NCBI RefSeq assembly: GCF_008806385.1
Contig: NZ_VZZK01000034.1
Coordinates: forward strand, 1-64,000
Origin: Methylobacterium soli
GTDB lineage: Bacteria; Pseudomonadota; Alphaproteobacteria; Rhizobiales; Beijerinckiaceae
Length of the DNA stretch: 64,000 nt
Direction of reading: 5' to 3'
This document shows, in pieces, positions 8,332-17,300 of the stretch (positions within the stretch are counted from its first letter, which is position 1; each line of letters opens with the position of its first letter). The notes beneath the pieces were generated by a model. That model made no database searches. It was not told the origin of the DNA and was given only the letters and a program-made list of their open reading frames with translations. Position numbers and translations under genes: made by a program.

Positions 8332-9423
8332 TCAGAGGTACTTCGCGTGAAGATCGACGGTCGAGCGCTGGCCAACCTCAGCGAATTCACGCGCCAGCCA
8401 CGATTCTGCCCGGGCCCGTCCGATTCCGTGCAGGTGAAGCAGGAAGTCCAGGTCGGCGTTGAGCTTCGAGGCGACGCCCAGCGTCTGCATGACAGCCTCG
8501 GCATCGATCGCGTGGATGCGGATCAACCTCATCGCGTTGCCCCGCAAGGTGCCATCCTCGATCAGCCCGTTGACGAAGCTGATCGCGCGCATCTCGCGCA
8601 TCAGCGATGAATTGAAGCTGATCTCATTGATCCGGTTCATGATCTCCGGCGCCGTGGTGGGCACGTCCGGGCGATGGATCGGGTTGATGTGCACCACGAC
8701 GACATCCGCGCAGTCGCACTCATAGATCAGCGGAAAGACAGCGGGATTGCCCATGTAGCCGCCATCCCAGTAATGCTCGCCATCGATTTCGACGGACTGA
8801 AACAGGAAGGGCAGACAGGCCGAGGCCAGGACGGCATCGGCACTGATCTCGTCGGATCTGAAGACCCGAACCTTGCCCGTCCGCACGTTGGTGGCTGAGA
8901 GAAACAGCTTGACGGCCGACCGGCGGCGCAGCTCCGCGAAGTCGATGCTGCTCTCCAGCACCTGCCGGAGCGGGTTATAGTTCAGCGGGTTCGACTGGTA
9001 GGGCGAGACGATGCGGGTCAGGGCATCGAAGAGTGGAAAGGCGGCCGACATCTCAAGTCCGTAATTGCCGAAGAAGCGGTCCCAGGGAGAGGGCTGGAGC
9101 GGACTGAACAAGGCGGCGCGTGCGATCCCTCGCCAGAACGCGTCGAGAGCCTGCCGCGCGCCTTCGCGCCCCCCAACCGTCAATCCGTAGGCGAGAACCA
9201 CGGCGTTCATCGCCCCGGCGCTCGTCGCGCTGATGCCTTCGATGGCGAGGCCCTCTTCCTCGAGCAGACGGTCGAGGGCGCCCCAAGCGAAGGCGCCGTG
9301 CGCTCCGCCGCCCTGAAGGGCGAGATTGACGGACTTGACCCCGTCCGGGGCGGCGCCGGTGGTGAGCCGGTCCACTTCCGCGCGCTTGGCCATGCTGGGG
9401 GCTCCACTTCGCAGATCGGACAC
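8332..9423 (-). CDS. patatin-like phospholipase
   Basis: 363 residues. The oxyanion-hole loop is LQGGGAHGAFAWGALDRLLEE (~residues 36-56). The nucleophile elbow reads ATSAGAMNAVV, with Ala in place of the first Gly of G-x-S-x-G, as in several bacterial patatins. The catalytic Asp is in WDGGYMGNP. The dyad is therefore intact and lipid acyl hydrolase activity is likely. It faces fabI tail-to-tail. Start 9423 gives a 25-30 residue polar leader; an internal ATG at residue 11 is possible. Confidence 0.88.
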   Translation of the reverse strand: MSDLRSGAPSMAKRAEVDRLTTGAAPDGVKSVNLALQGGGAHGAFAWGALDRLLEEEGLAIEGISATSAGAMNAVVLAYGLTVGGREGARQALDAFWRGIARAALFSPLQPSPWDRFFGNYGLEMSAAFPLFDALTRIVSPYQSNPLNYNPLRQVLESSIDFAELRRRSAVKLFLSATNVRTGKVRVFRSDEISADAVLASACLPFLFQSVEIDGEHYWDGGYMGNPAVFPLIYECDCADVVVVHINPIHRPDVPTTAPEIMNRINEISFNSSLMREMRAISFVNGLIEDGTLRGNAMRLIRIHAIDAEAVMQTLGVASKLNADLDFLLHLHGIGRARAESWLAREFAEVGQRSTVDLHAKYL

Positions 9424-9796
9424 AAGCGCCTGTCACCGACATCTTAGCGGAGCCGCGACACCTCTTGAGTGTGCCACGCCCGCAGCCGCACTCTGCTGCC
9501 GAGCCTCGGCGACCACAACGGCCGTGCCGGTCCCCGCCTTGACCTCTGGCCGGCTTCTGCAACGTCTGCGCGTGCTGCCCCCTTGCGGACATTGAGCGTG
9601 GCTCATCCGGAGGTCCGCTTTCGGACGGATCGTGTCGAAGGACTCGGGGCCGGGTCGGAGCCGCACCGCCGAGGGATCCGATCGGAAAGGTTTCTGCGAT
9701 CGGATCGGCGGGACGTTGGCACACCTTCGGAGTTGCGGAGCCGCCACGTCATTGCCGCGTGCGCGAACGCTTGCCCGCCTCCGCCGTTCTCAGATT
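9424..9796. other. intergenic region without a supported gene
   Basis: 373 bp between the patatin gene (leaving leftward) and a small rightward gene. Several frames are open because of GC content but none has a ribosome site or protein-like composition. It probably contains the promoters of both neighbours. Confidence 0.4.
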
Positions 9797-10051
9797 ATGC
9801 GACCACCCTTGATCACCTGGCTCCAAGATCATGTCGCTGACGTTCCCCTTCGCGGCTTCACCGGACGGGCCGGCGACGTCATCGTCGGCCGCTGCGAGTA
9901 TGACGGGTCGAACCGGCTCTGGACCTGGTGGACCCCGCTGGCGGAGGATGTCTGGGGGCACGCGCCCAATGCCGAAGCGGCGCAGCAGCATTGTGAGCTC
10001 TGGTTGCGAGACTGGTTGGAGAACTTCCGGGGGTTCTTCGTCACGTCGTGA
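9797..10051 (+). CDS. small hypothetical protein, Trp-rich
   Basis: 84 residues with unusually many tryptophans (RLWTWWTPLAEDVWGHAP) and an acidic C-terminal helix (HCELWLRDWLENFRGFF). No signal peptide or membrane segment. A longer frame starts at 9632, but its first 55 codons look non-coding; ATG 9797 marks where protein-like composition begins. Function unknown. Confidence 0.5.
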   Translation: MRPPLITWLQDHVADVPLRGFTGRAGDVIVGRCEYDGSNRLWTWWTPLAEDVWGHAPNAEAAQQHCELWLRDWLENFRGFFVTS

Positions 10052-10437
10052 ACGGGCCAAAAGCCGAGCGTCCCCGGCTTGGGCTCTGCAGGCACAGCTC
10101 ACGAGGCGAGCAAGCCTCGGACGCCCCTCCAAGGCGGCTTCGCAACACAATCCCAAGGTCCTGAGAACGCGGAAACCTCCTTGCCTCCGGCGATCGACGG
10201 GGAAGGCGAAGCGATCGCCTCGCCACTTTCATTCGATAAGCTGCTAAGCGCGATCAGAACTATGCGTTTCCTTCCGCCAGCCGAAGGGAGCAGCCTTCGA
10301 CCTGAGGGAAGCTCGCCCCCTCCTGCGCGGGGATGACTCGCGCGGGGCGCGGGCGGCCGGAGCGTGGCAGGGGCCACGTTGACGGGCGGTGGCGTCTGCG
10401 GGAACGACCCATGCGCGGACAGACGAGGGGCGGGGCG
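10052..10437. other. intergenic leader of the LysR gene
   Basis: 386 bp. Contains the 16-base site at 10251-10266 and GC-rich sequence upstream of the regulator. No gene supported. Confidence 0.4.
10251..10266. promoter_or_regulatory. candidate LysR operator, copy 1
   Basis: CGATCAGAACTATGCG, found again as an exact inverted copy at 14020-14035. It lies about 170 bp upstream of the LysR gene, a reasonable place for autoregulation. Binding is inference. Confidence 0.4.
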
Positions 10438-11316
10438 ATGCGTTATCCGGATCTCGAGATCGACCTGCTGCGCGCCTTCGTGGCCGTGGCCGAGACCGGC
10501 AGCTTCACCGCGGCCGCCGACGTAGTGCACCGCTCGCAATCCGCGGTGAGCCAGAAGGTGCTGCGCCTCGAAGAGATCCTGGGACGGCGGGTCTTCGACC
10601 GGACCAGCCGCACGCTCGGCCTGACGCCCGACGGCGAGCGCCTGCTGGCGGCGGCGCGCCAGATGCTGGAATTCAACGACCGGATCATGCGCACGTGGCG
10701 CGAACCGGCGGCCACTGGCACCCTGCGCCTCGGCGTTTCGGAGGATTTCATCCCGGGCCAGCTGCCGAAGCTGCTGGCCCGGTTCGGGCGCCTCTATCCG
10801 GATCTGCACATCGACCTGATGACGGGCCTGAGCTGCACCCTGCTGGAGGCCTATGACGAGAAACGCCTGGACGCGGTCATCGCCAAGCGCGGCGGCGCCA
10901 ACAGCCGAGGGCGGGTGATCTGGCGCGAGCCGCTCGTCTGGCTCGCCGCGGCCGACCACGAGCCGGACTTCAGCAAGCCGGCCCGGCTGGTGATGCTGGC
11001 GCCGCCCTGCAGCTACCGCGAGCTGATGATCGCGGCCCTCGATTCGGTGCGCCGGGACTGGGTCGCCGCCTGCACGGCGAGCAGCCTGATGGGCGTGCAG
11101 GCCGCCGTCGCGGGCGGGCTCGGGGTGACGCTGCTCGGCCGGTCCTTCGTGCAGGAGGGCCTGCAGATCCTGCGCGCGCCGGAGCTCTGGCCTGCCCTGC
11201 CCATGACCGAGGTGACGGTGCTCGGCGAGGACCGGGCGCCCGACCTTGTCGCTCCGCTGATCACCTTCCTGAGCCAGAGCCTCGCCGGCCACGACGCCCT
11301 GACGCTCGCGGCCTGA
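10438..11316 (+). CDS. LysR-family transcriptional regulator
   Basis: 292 residues. The N-terminal winged helix-turn-helix is clear (DLLRAFVAVAETGSFTAAAD, then SQSAVSQKVLRLEEILG), followed by the periplasmic-binding-protein-like effector domain (GTLRLGVSEDFIPGQLPKLL). ATG 10438 is preceded by GAGGGGCGGGG; another ATG at 10411 is in frame but adds a non-conserved leader. It stands among a cupin, an alcohol dehydrogenase-like gene and an EamA transporter remnant that share a candidate operator, suggesting a former regulon. Ligand unknown. Confidence 0.9.
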   Translation: MRYPDLEIDLLRAFVAVAETGSFTAAADVVHRSQSAVSQKVLRLEEILGRRVFDRTSRTLGLTPDGERLLAAARQMLEFNDRIMRTWREPAATGTLRLGVSEDFIPGQLPKLLARFGRLYPDLHIDLMTGLSCTLLEAYDEKRLDAVIAKRGGANSRGRVIWREPLVWLAAADHEPDFSKPARLVMLAPPCSYRELMIAALDSVRRDWVAACTASSLMGVQAAVAGGLGVTLLGRSFVQEGLQILRAPELWPALPMTEVTVLGEDRAPDLVAPLITFLSQSLAGHDALTLAA

Positions 11317-11342
11317 TCGTTGGCGCGCGGATGGAGACCCGA

Positions 11343-12001
11343 ATGCCGATCCCGATGCCGAACGGATGCGAGGCGGTCCTGCTCGACCTCGACGGCACCC
11401 TCGTGGACAGCCTCGACGATCTCACCGACGCCGTGAACGCGCTCCTCGCCGAGGAGGGGCTGCCGGGGATCGATCGCGTCCGGACGCGGGCGATGGTGGG
11501 CGACGGCGCCGGCAAGCTCGTCGAGCGGGCGCTGCGGGCGAACGGCGGCGACGCGGGGACGGCCCCCGCGTTGGTCCCGCGGTTCCTGGCCGTCTACGCG
11601 CCCGTCGCGACGCGGCGGACCCGCGCCTTCCCGGGTGTGGCGCCCGCGCTGCAAACGCTCGCCTGCGCTGGCATCGCGCTTGCCGTGGTGACGAACAAGC
11701 CCGAGGCCGTCGCCCGCACGATCCTGGCGGATCTCGGCCTCGACGCCTGCATCGCCGTGGTGGTGGGCGGCGACACCCTCCAGCAGCGCAAGCCCGCACC
11801 CGAACCGCTTCACGCGGCTCTCAGCCGCCTCGGGCCATCATGGTCGGGGACAACCGCCAAGACGTCGAGGCCGCCCGTGCGGCCGGCCTGCGCGCAATCG
11901 TCGTATCCTACGGCTACAGCCACGGGCCCGTCGCCGAGCTCGGGGCCGACGCCGTCATCGACGTCTTCGCGGAGCTCCCGGCCCTGTGCGGGGTGCGGTG
12001 A
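11343..12001 (+). pseudogene. gph: phosphoglycolate phosphatase-like HAD hydrolase, frameshifted
   Basis: A HAD phosphatase whose motif I (LLDLDGTLVDS), motif II Thr (AVVTNKPEAVART) and motif III Lys (QRKPAPEPLHAAL) lie in one frame. Motif IV (IMVGDNRQDVEAARAAG) and the C-terminus lie in another, ending at 12001. The change falls at about 11832-11836, where one base (or 1+3n) appears missing. As written no product can carry all four motifs. It could be a real disruption or a sequencing error. ATG 11343 with GGAG upstream is the likely start; ATG 11331 is an alternative. Confidence 0.8.
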
Positions 12002-12027
12002 TCGGGGCTCGAATTCAGGGCTCGAAT

Positions 12028-12453
12028 TCAGGGCTTGGCCGCGTTGCGGGCCATGAAGGTCTCCGGCGAGCCGTCCTCAGGGTTCACGAAGACGATGTCG
12101 GTGGGCGCGCGCCGCGGCGTGTCCACCGAGAGGAAGACGACGGGCTCCTCCAGGATCGTCGGCAAGGCGTGCACCGTGCCCCGCGCGAAGAACAGGAGCT
12201 CGCCCGGGCCGAATGCCGCCTCGGTGCCCGCATCCTCCATCCAGAAGGTGCCGCGGCCCGACAGCACGTAGAGGTACTCGTCGCAGGTCGCGTGGGAGTG
12301 CGGCGGCGTCGGCCTGTAGACGCGGAAGACCCGCGCGCTCGCCGCCTCGCGGTCCGTCAGGTAGGTGTCGACCAGCAGCGTCTCCGCCGATGCCGGCAGC
12401 GCCGCCGCGATCGCCTTGACGTCGAATCGACCGGCATTCCGCGTGTGCGACAT
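12028..12453 (-). CDS. cupin-domain protein
   Basis: 141 residues with a single double-stranded beta-helix domain. Cupin motif 1 shows metal-ligand-like residues in TPPHSHATCDEYLYVLSGRG, and motif 2 lies around FFARGTVHALPTI, with a conserved Gly-rich turn between. A GGAGGAGGGG ribosome site precedes ATG 12453. Such proteins are metal-dependent isomerases or oxygenases, or small-molecule sensors; nothing here fixes which. It follows the alcohol dehydrogenase-like gene by about 60 bases on the same strand, probably one operon. Confidence 0.82.
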   Translation of the reverse strand: MSHTRNAGRFDVKAIAAALPASAETLLVDTYLTDREAASARVFRVYRPTPPHSHATCDEYLYVLSGRGTFWMEDAGTEAAFGPGELLFFARGTVHALPTILEEPVVFLSVDTPRRAPTDIVFVNPEDGSPETFMARNAAKP

Positions 12454-12515
12454 CAATCCCCTCCTCCGTCGAGGCTTTCCGGCGCCGGTTCGGCACCGGA
12501 GAGCCGGATGCCCCC

Positions 12516-13532
12516 TCAGGCCCATCCTTCGAGCACGATCTTGCCCTTGGCCCGCCCGCTCTCGATGAGCGCGTGGGCGCGGCGCAGGTTGGCCGCCGAG
12601 ATCGGCCCGAAGCTCTCCGCGAAAGTGGTCCTGAGCGTGCCGGCGTCCACCAGGCGCGCGACCTCGTCGAGGAGCCGGCCCTGCTCGGCGATGTCGGCGG
12701 TGGAGAACATCGAGCGGGTGAACATGAACTCCCAGTGCACGGACACGCTCTTGCGCTTGCACGGCAGGATGTCGAGGCTCGCCGGGTCGTCGATCAGCGC
12801 GAACCGGCCTTGCGGCGCGATCAGCTCGGCGATCTCGGCAAGGTGTCGGTCGGTGTTGGTCGTCGAGAAGACGAAGCCCGGCGCCCCGAGCCCCAGCGCC
12901 GCGATCTCGGCCGCCAGGGGCCGGCCGTGATCGATCACGTGGTGCGCGCCGAGCGCCCGGCTCCAGGCCGCCGTCTCCGGCCGCGACGCCGTGGCGATCA
13001 CCGTCAGGTCGGTGAGCTGCCGGGCGAGCTGCGTCGCGATCGAGCCGACGCCGCCCGCGCCGCCGACGATCAGGATCGCGTTCGCGGCACCCGGCACGGC
13101 TTTGCGCAGGTCGAGCCGGTCGAACAGCGCCTCCCAGGCGGTGATGGCGGTGAGCGGCAGGGCCGCGGCCTCGGCGATCGAGAGCGAGGCAGGCTTGTGC
13201 CCGACGATCCGCGCGTCGACGCAGTGCAGCTCGGCATTCGTGCCGGGCCGGCCGAGAGCGCCCGCGTAGAACACCGCGTCGCCCGGCCGGAACCGACCGG
13301 CCTCGGCTCCCACGGCCTCGACCAATCCGACGGCGTCGTAGCCGAGGATGTGGGGTTGGCCTTCGGCCGGCGTGACGCGGGCGCGGACCTTGGTGTCGAC
13401 CGGGTTGACCGAGACGGCCTGGACCCGGACGAGCAGGTCGTGCGGGCCCGGGCTCGGCGCCGCGATGTCGAGATCGACCAGGGCTTGGTCGTTCTCGACG
13501 GGCAAGGATGCGTAGAAGCCGACGGCTCTCAT
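12516..13532 (-). CDS. zinc-type alcohol dehydrogenase-like / quinone oxidoreductase family protein
   Basis: 338 residues of the medium-chain dehydrogenase superfamily. N-terminal GroES-like domain (residues ~25-140), then a Rossmann domain with NADPH motif IVGGAGGVGSIATQLA. The zinc-ligand cysteines of true alcohol dehydrogenases are absent, so it is probably an NADPH-dependent quinone or enone reductase. Recognised as the ZADH1-like clade. Upstream of and probably cotranscribed with the cupin gene. Start ATG 13532 has a GAGAGGACTTAAGCC leader. Confidence 0.88.
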   Translation of the reverse strand: MRAVGFYASLPVENDQALVDLDIAAPSPGPHDLLVRVQAVSVNPVDTKVRARVTPAEGQPHILGYDAVGLVEAVGAEAGRFRPGDAVFYAGALGRPGTNAELHCVDARIVGHKPASLSIAEAAALPLTAITAWEALFDRLDLRKAVPGAANAILIVGGAGGVGSIATQLARQLTDLTVIATASRPETAAWSRALGAHHVIDHGRPLAAEIAALGLGAPGFVFSTTNTDRHLAEIAELIAPQGRFALIDDPASLDILPCKRKSVSVHWEFMFTRSMFSTADIAEQGRLLDEVARLVDAGTLRTTFAESFGPISAANLRRAHALIESGRAKGKIVLEGWA

Positions 13533-13559
13533 GGCTTAAGTCCTCTCGGTTGGAAACGA

Positions 13560-13790
13560 TCAGGAGCGGGAGCGGCGGGCGGGGCCGACGCTCGCCGCGA
13601 CGCCGATCACGATCGCGCCGCGGATCAGGTCGAGGCCCGGACACCCGTGCAAGGTCAGGGTCGAGAGGCCGAGCCCGGTGACCGGCACCGCCAGCATCAG
13701 GGTCGACATCGCACTCGCCGGGAGCCGGGCGCTCCCGAGCCCGAGCGTCATCATCGGCCAGTTGGGACCCCAGAGGAGCATCGCACGGCC
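13560..13790 (-). pseudogene. internally deleted EamA/DMT transporter remnant
   Basis: The translation joins a typical first-helix segment (AMLLWGPNWPMMTLGLGS) directly to a last-repeat segment (STLMLAVPVTGLGLSTLTL, then LDLIRGAIVIGVAASVG). About 200 residues of the usual ten-helix protein are missing, so this is a deletion relic. The open frame extends upstream to 14024, but that part is not transporter-like. Confidence 0.45.
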
Positions 13791-14019
13791 GAGCGGGACC
13801 ACCGAGCCGGCCCGATCCCGCAGGCCCGGCACCATCCCGCCCGCACGCCCGTCCGCGAGGTCGCGGAAGGCCGATGAGAGGCGACGCTTGCTGAGGCGGA
13901 CATGGCTGGCCTCGTCTGGAACGGCAACAGGGTTCGGGCGCATCTCGATGCTTGGGCCTGCGGCGCGTCGTTGACGACCGCGCCCGACGGGTATGCTGCC
14001 GGATGCGCGATCCGATAAG

Positions 14020-14035
14020 CGCATAGTTCTGATCG
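14020..14035. promoter_or_regulatory. candidate LysR operator, copy 2 (inverted)
   Basis: Exact reverse complement of the 16-base site at 10251-10266, located just upstream of where the EamA transporter gene would once have started. This supports a LysR-controlled transporter that has since decayed. Confidence 0.4.
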
Positions 14036-14279
14036 TTAGGATCAGGATTCCCGCTAGATCCGCCGCGCAGGTCGGTGTCGGCCGGCCCGGATGAACGCGG
14101 TACGGGACCGAAGCCCCGTATGGATGCTTATCGTGCGATCCGCCGTGCCGGGCTGCCCTTGGGATCCGTCATGGCGGCTGGCGGGGATGCGGCTGATCGC
14201 GCCGGTCACGCTGGTCGCTTCGGTCGTGAGGGCGACGGCGCTGCCGAAGAGGCCGCTCGGGGCCGGGATGGCGACGCCG

Positions 14280-14745
14280 CTACGGACGTGCCGGACGGTG
14301 GACGGGTGCGGTCACGCCGAAGACCGAACCGCGGTCTCGACGGGAGCGCACGTCGATCGGGTGCGCGAGCGCCAGAGCAATCTGGCGGACGATGTGCAGG
14401 TTGAGCCCGAAGCCGGCCCCCGTCGCGGCGTCCGGCTCGGTCGAAGGCATCGAAGATATTCGCGAGGCGTTCGGGCCCGTTGTCGTGCACCGCGATCGTG
14501 ATGTGCCCCTGCCTGCGCCGACACCCGACGACCACGCGGCCGCCCAGCCCCGCATGTTTCACGGCGTCGCCCACGAGGTTGCGCAGGATCGTCATGAGCA
14601 TCGCGGCCTCGCTGCTGACCTGCAGCGCCGTCACGCGAACCTGCAGGCTCACCCCGGCGGCATCGGCGTCGGGCTGCCATTCGGCCGCGATCGTGGCCAG
14701 GAGCGGGGCCAGCGGGACCGGGCCGAGCCGGGGGAACAGCGAGGG
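14280..14745 (-). pseudogene. histidine kinase C-terminal remnant
   Basis: Pieces of a HATPase domain in more than one frame: an N-box-like segment (LMTILRNLVGDAVKHAG), then HITIAVHDNGP, and in another frame GFGLNLHIVRQIALALAHP and GSVFGVTAP. The usual glycine after DNGP and residues around it are missing and the frame shifts near 14470. The dimerisation/phosphoacceptor region is absent. A decayed sensor kinase next to an integration site. Confidence 0.6.
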
Positions 14746-14941
14746 TCATCACAGGAGGGAGGACGGAGCGGTCTCAGTAAAAGGATCGCCCCATTGTCTC
14801 CGCTGCGTTGATCAGGAGCGCCCGTGGGTCGGGCGTGCCTCACCTCAGGCCCGTTGGGACCGTTTCGCTCAGGAAGGCGAACTGAGGGAACCGCTCGACC
14901 ATTCGAGCCATTCGAAACGACAGCTGCATCGACGGGGTGAG

Positions 14942-14990
14942 TGGAGCGGGCGATCGGGATCGAACCGACGACATTCAGCTTGGGAAGCTG
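14942..14990 (-). other. left attachment site (tRNA-Gly 3' fragment)
   Basis: 49 bp identical to 37746-37794. It corresponds to the tRNA-Gly(CCC) sequence from the anticodon stem through CCA on the minus strand. The base on either side differs between the two copies, so the repeat is exactly delimited. The 5' half of a tRNA is missing here, so it is not a functional tRNA. Confidence 0.92.
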
Positions 14991-15061
14991 TTGCTTCGTT
15001 GCTCCTGACAAACATGGTGGCGGCAAGCCGCTGAGAGCGGTAGCAATTTTCTATCACTTCT

Positions 15062-15105
15062 CTCATACCTAACTCATACCTCTGTGTGAGACGGTCTGTG
15101 AGACG
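15062..15105. repeat. integrase arm-type repeats, left end
   Basis: Two direct copies of CTCATACCT (15062-15070, 15073-15081) followed by two copies of TGTGAGACG (15085-15093, 15097-15105). The second motif recurs twice at the right end (37690-37711). Position next to attL and the int start fits arm-type integrase or excisionase sites. Confidence 0.55.
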
Positions 15106-15109
15106 CGCG

Positions 15110-16426
15110 ATGGCGAAAACCTCCGAAATTGACAGCGCCGCGAAGCGAGGAAGGCTGCCGCACGCCAAGAACCCTTATTGGACCGGCATCGCCGGCGGAC
15201 GGGGCGGTGTGTCCTTGGGCTACAGGAAGCCGAAGCGTGGACCGGGCACTTGGATTGTGAAGTTGGTCCTTGACGGTCAGCGGAAGGAAGAGCGTCTAGC
15301 GGAGGCTGCCGACGACGGGGCAGCCGCGGAAGCGCTGAGCTATCCAGCTGCCGTGACGGCCGCGATGACGTGGGCGCGCCAAGTAGTCGCGAAGGCTGAA
15401 GGGCAGCAGGCTGGTGTCAGCTCGGATGCCCCTCTGACGGTCGCGGCTGCGATGGATGAGTACGCCGATGCCCACGAGGCGCGGAAGGCGACGCCGCGGA
15501 ACTACATGCGCGGCACGTTAAAGAGGCACGTTCACTCAGACGTGGTCTTCGCCGACATCCCGCTAGCGAAACTGACTGCTGAAGCCATTCTCGCCTGGCG
15601 CCGGCGGCTCGCCCCGAACTTGTCGAAGCGATCCGTGAACTGGATCCTCACCGTCGCTCGAGCCGGCTTGAACCACGCCCTCAACACGCATCGACGCTCA
15701 CTGCCGGCGACGCTGGCATCTGAGATCAAGGTCGGCACGAAGGCCATTCCCGGTGACACCAACGCCCGCAAGCAAGTGCTCCCGGATGCGGATGTCCGTC
15801 GCTTGGTCGACAGTGCTTTCGCGGTCGACGACACCGGCGATTTTGGGCGGCTCATCCTCGTGATGGCAGCGACGGGCGCACGGTTCTCGCAGGTCGCGCG
15901 CATCAAGGTCGGAGACGTCCAGGTTGCTCGGTCGCGCATCATGGTGCCGCCTGCCCGGAAGGGGAAAGAGGCCGGATCGCCCTCCCCGATCGCTGTTCCC
16001 GTGGGCGGAGATGTCATTGAGCGTCTGAAGCCTGCGCTGACCGGCAGGCGTGGGCAGGAGACGTTGCTCCTGCACTGGCATCACGCGAAGCGGAAAGGGT
16101 CTGTCGCTTGGGTGCCGGTCGAGCGTCAGCCCTGGCCGGAGGCGACGACGGCGCGCCGGCACTGGAACGCAGCGCGCGATCATGCCGAACTGCCCGAGAG
16201 CACGGTGATGCTGTGCCTGCGCCACAGCTCGATCGTGCGAGGCCTCAGCGCCGGATTGCCGGTGCGCCTCGTCGCGGCTCTCCACGACACCAGCGTGGAG
16301 ATGATCGAGCAACACTACTCTGCCTTCATCGTCGATGCGACCGAGGAACTCGCGCGGCGCGCAATCACTCCTCTGGCGCCAGTTGAGGCGACGCCACTGC
16401 TCACGGTTGCTGGCGCTGCCGCATGA
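15110..16426 (+). CDS. int: tyrosine integrase of the tRNA-Gly element
   Basis: 438 residues from ATG 15110; an in-frame GTG at 15086 would add eight residues through the arm repeats. The N-terminal arm/core-binding region includes VKLVLDGQRKEERLAEAADD and a SAM-like domain at about residues 115-205. The catalytic domain shows Arg in ATGARFSQVARIKVGDV, the His-x-x-Arg box LCLRHSSIVRGL, and the Tyr in MIEQHYSAFIV. It catalyses site-specific recombination between the tRNA-Gly att site and the circular element. Located 120 bp from attL, as usual for tRNA-targeting elements. The next gene overlaps its stop. Confidence 0.93.
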   Translation: MAKTSEIDSAAKRGRLPHAKNPYWTGIAGGRGGVSLGYRKPKRGPGTWIVKLVLDGQRKEERLAEAADDGAAAEALSYPAAVTAAMTWARQVVAKAEGQQAGVSSDAPLTVAAAMDEYADAHEARKATPRNYMRGTLKRHVHSDVVFADIPLAKLTAEAILAWRRRLAPNLSKRSVNWILTVARAGLNHALNTHRRSLPATLASEIKVGTKAIPGDTNARKQVLPDADVRRLVDSAFAVDDTGDFGRLILVMAATGARFSQVARIKVGDVQVARSRIMVPPARKGKEAGSPSPIAVPVGGDVIERLKPALTGRRGQETLLLHWHHAKRKGSVAWVPVERQPWPEATTARRHWNAARDHAELPESTVMLCLRHSSIVRGLSAGLPVRLVAALHDTSVEMIEQHYSAFIVDATEELARRAITPLAPVEATPLLTVAGAAA

Positions 16427-16800
16427 GCGGCTCGCGAAAACTTCCACCCGCCGACCTAACGCGACCGAAGCGGACCCGGAAGCGGGAGCAATACGAGGGT
16501 TGGGTGTTGCCGAAGATGGTCCAGGATCCAACGACCGGCGAGTGGGTCCGTCCCTTCGGGCCCAAGCAATTCGTCACGAAGCCGAGGAAGGGCAGACCGC
16601 ATCTCACGACAGGCGAAGCCATGTCGCGCCTGATCGACGCCGAGGTGGCGATGCGCGGCACTGACGCATTGTCGCGAAAGCCGAAGACCGATTTGGCCGC
16701 GGGCTTGGCTGGTCCCGATGGAGCAGATGTCGAACGGGTAGCCCGGTGGATGCGCGATCCCACACGCGGACTGCGGCCGTGGCGTAAAAAACCAAGTTAA
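16423..16800 (+). CDS. hypothetical protein coupled to integrase
   Basis: 125 residues, basic N-terminus (PKRTRKREQYEGWVLPKM) and a C-terminal WMRDPTRGLRPW. ATG overlaps the integrase TGA, so it is translationally coupled. No recognised domain; small basic proteins in this position often assist excision, but that is only positional inference. Confidence 0.65.
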   Translation: MSGSRKLPPADLTRPKRTRKREQYEGWVLPKMVQDPTTGEWVRPFGPKQFVTKPRKGRPHLTTGEAMSRLIDAEVAMRGTDALSRKPKTDLAAGLAGPDGADVERVARWMRDPTRGLRPWRKKPS

Positions 16801-16861
16801 AACAGCGGCTTGCTCGCCCGATTTTTCCGCCGCCGTCTTTGCTCGCAGTCCTGTCTGTCAT

Positions 16862-16890
16862 GTCTGATGATGTTGTCAGACAAATCAGAC
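16862..16890. promoter_or_regulatory. GTCTGAT/ATCAGAC motif cluster upstream of HTH gene
   Basis: GTCTGAT at 16862, GTCAGAC at 16875 and ATCAGAC at 16884, all within 29 bp upstream of the small HTH-like gene. The same heptamers recur in pairs at 22123-22140 and 22208-22234. Candidate operator for an element-encoded regulator. Confidence 0.4.
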
Positions 16891-16901
16891 GGGCAGCAGC
16901 G

Positions 16902-17210
16902 ATGAAGCAACATTCGGCTAACGCAAAGGCACCCCAGGCACGGTCTCGCTCCATCGAAACTCTGCCTTGGGACAAGCGACCACACGTGCAGATGGCTTTG
17001 GCGTCCGAGGTCAGCGGCGTTTCGCCTGCTACCCTCTACAGCGTTGCTGCCAGCGGCGGTCTGAAGCTCTTCAAGCTCGCTGGACGGACGCTCGTTGATA
17101 CCGCCAGCCTGAAGGCGCTGATCGCCAGCCGCCAGGCTTGGACGCCCTCCAATCGTGGCGCAGCGGCCCGGGCCAAGCGCTCTGAAGTCGCCCGCATGTC
17201 CCTGCGGTGA
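16902..17210 (+). CDS. small helix-turn-helix DNA-binding protein, excisionase-like
   Basis: 102 residues from ATG 16902. The segment MALASEVSGVSPATLYSVAA looks like a winged/AlpA-type helix-turn-helix, followed by FKLAGRTLVDTASLKALIAS, which is the usual 'entry by name, then residue' wing of MerR/excisionase-like domains. It could act as excisionase or regulator of the replication gene downstream. In-frame alternative starts exist at 16839 and 16860, but they would place the start within the operator motifs. Confidence 0.6.
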   Translation: MKQHSANAKAPQARSRSIETLPWDKRPHVQMALASEVSGVSPATLYSVAASGGLKLFKLAGRTLVDTASLKALIASRQAWTPSNRGAAARAKRSEVARMSLR

Positions 17211-17300
17211 GACGCGTCACCTCAACGTCCGAGCTCGCGGCCTGACGCCGGCCGCCTCGAAAAAAAAACTGCCTGCCAAGACCTGCCCGGAAACGAGCAA

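Noticed and set aside
12028..13644. One 538-codon minus-strand frame joining the cupin region to sequence over the dehydrogenase
   Set aside because: The dehydrogenase is in another frame; only the last 141 codons (cupin) are protein-like and have their own ribosome site.
14942..14990. A second tRNA-Gly gene
   Set aside because: Only the 3' portion is present; no acceptor 5' strand or D-arm, so it is an att remnant.
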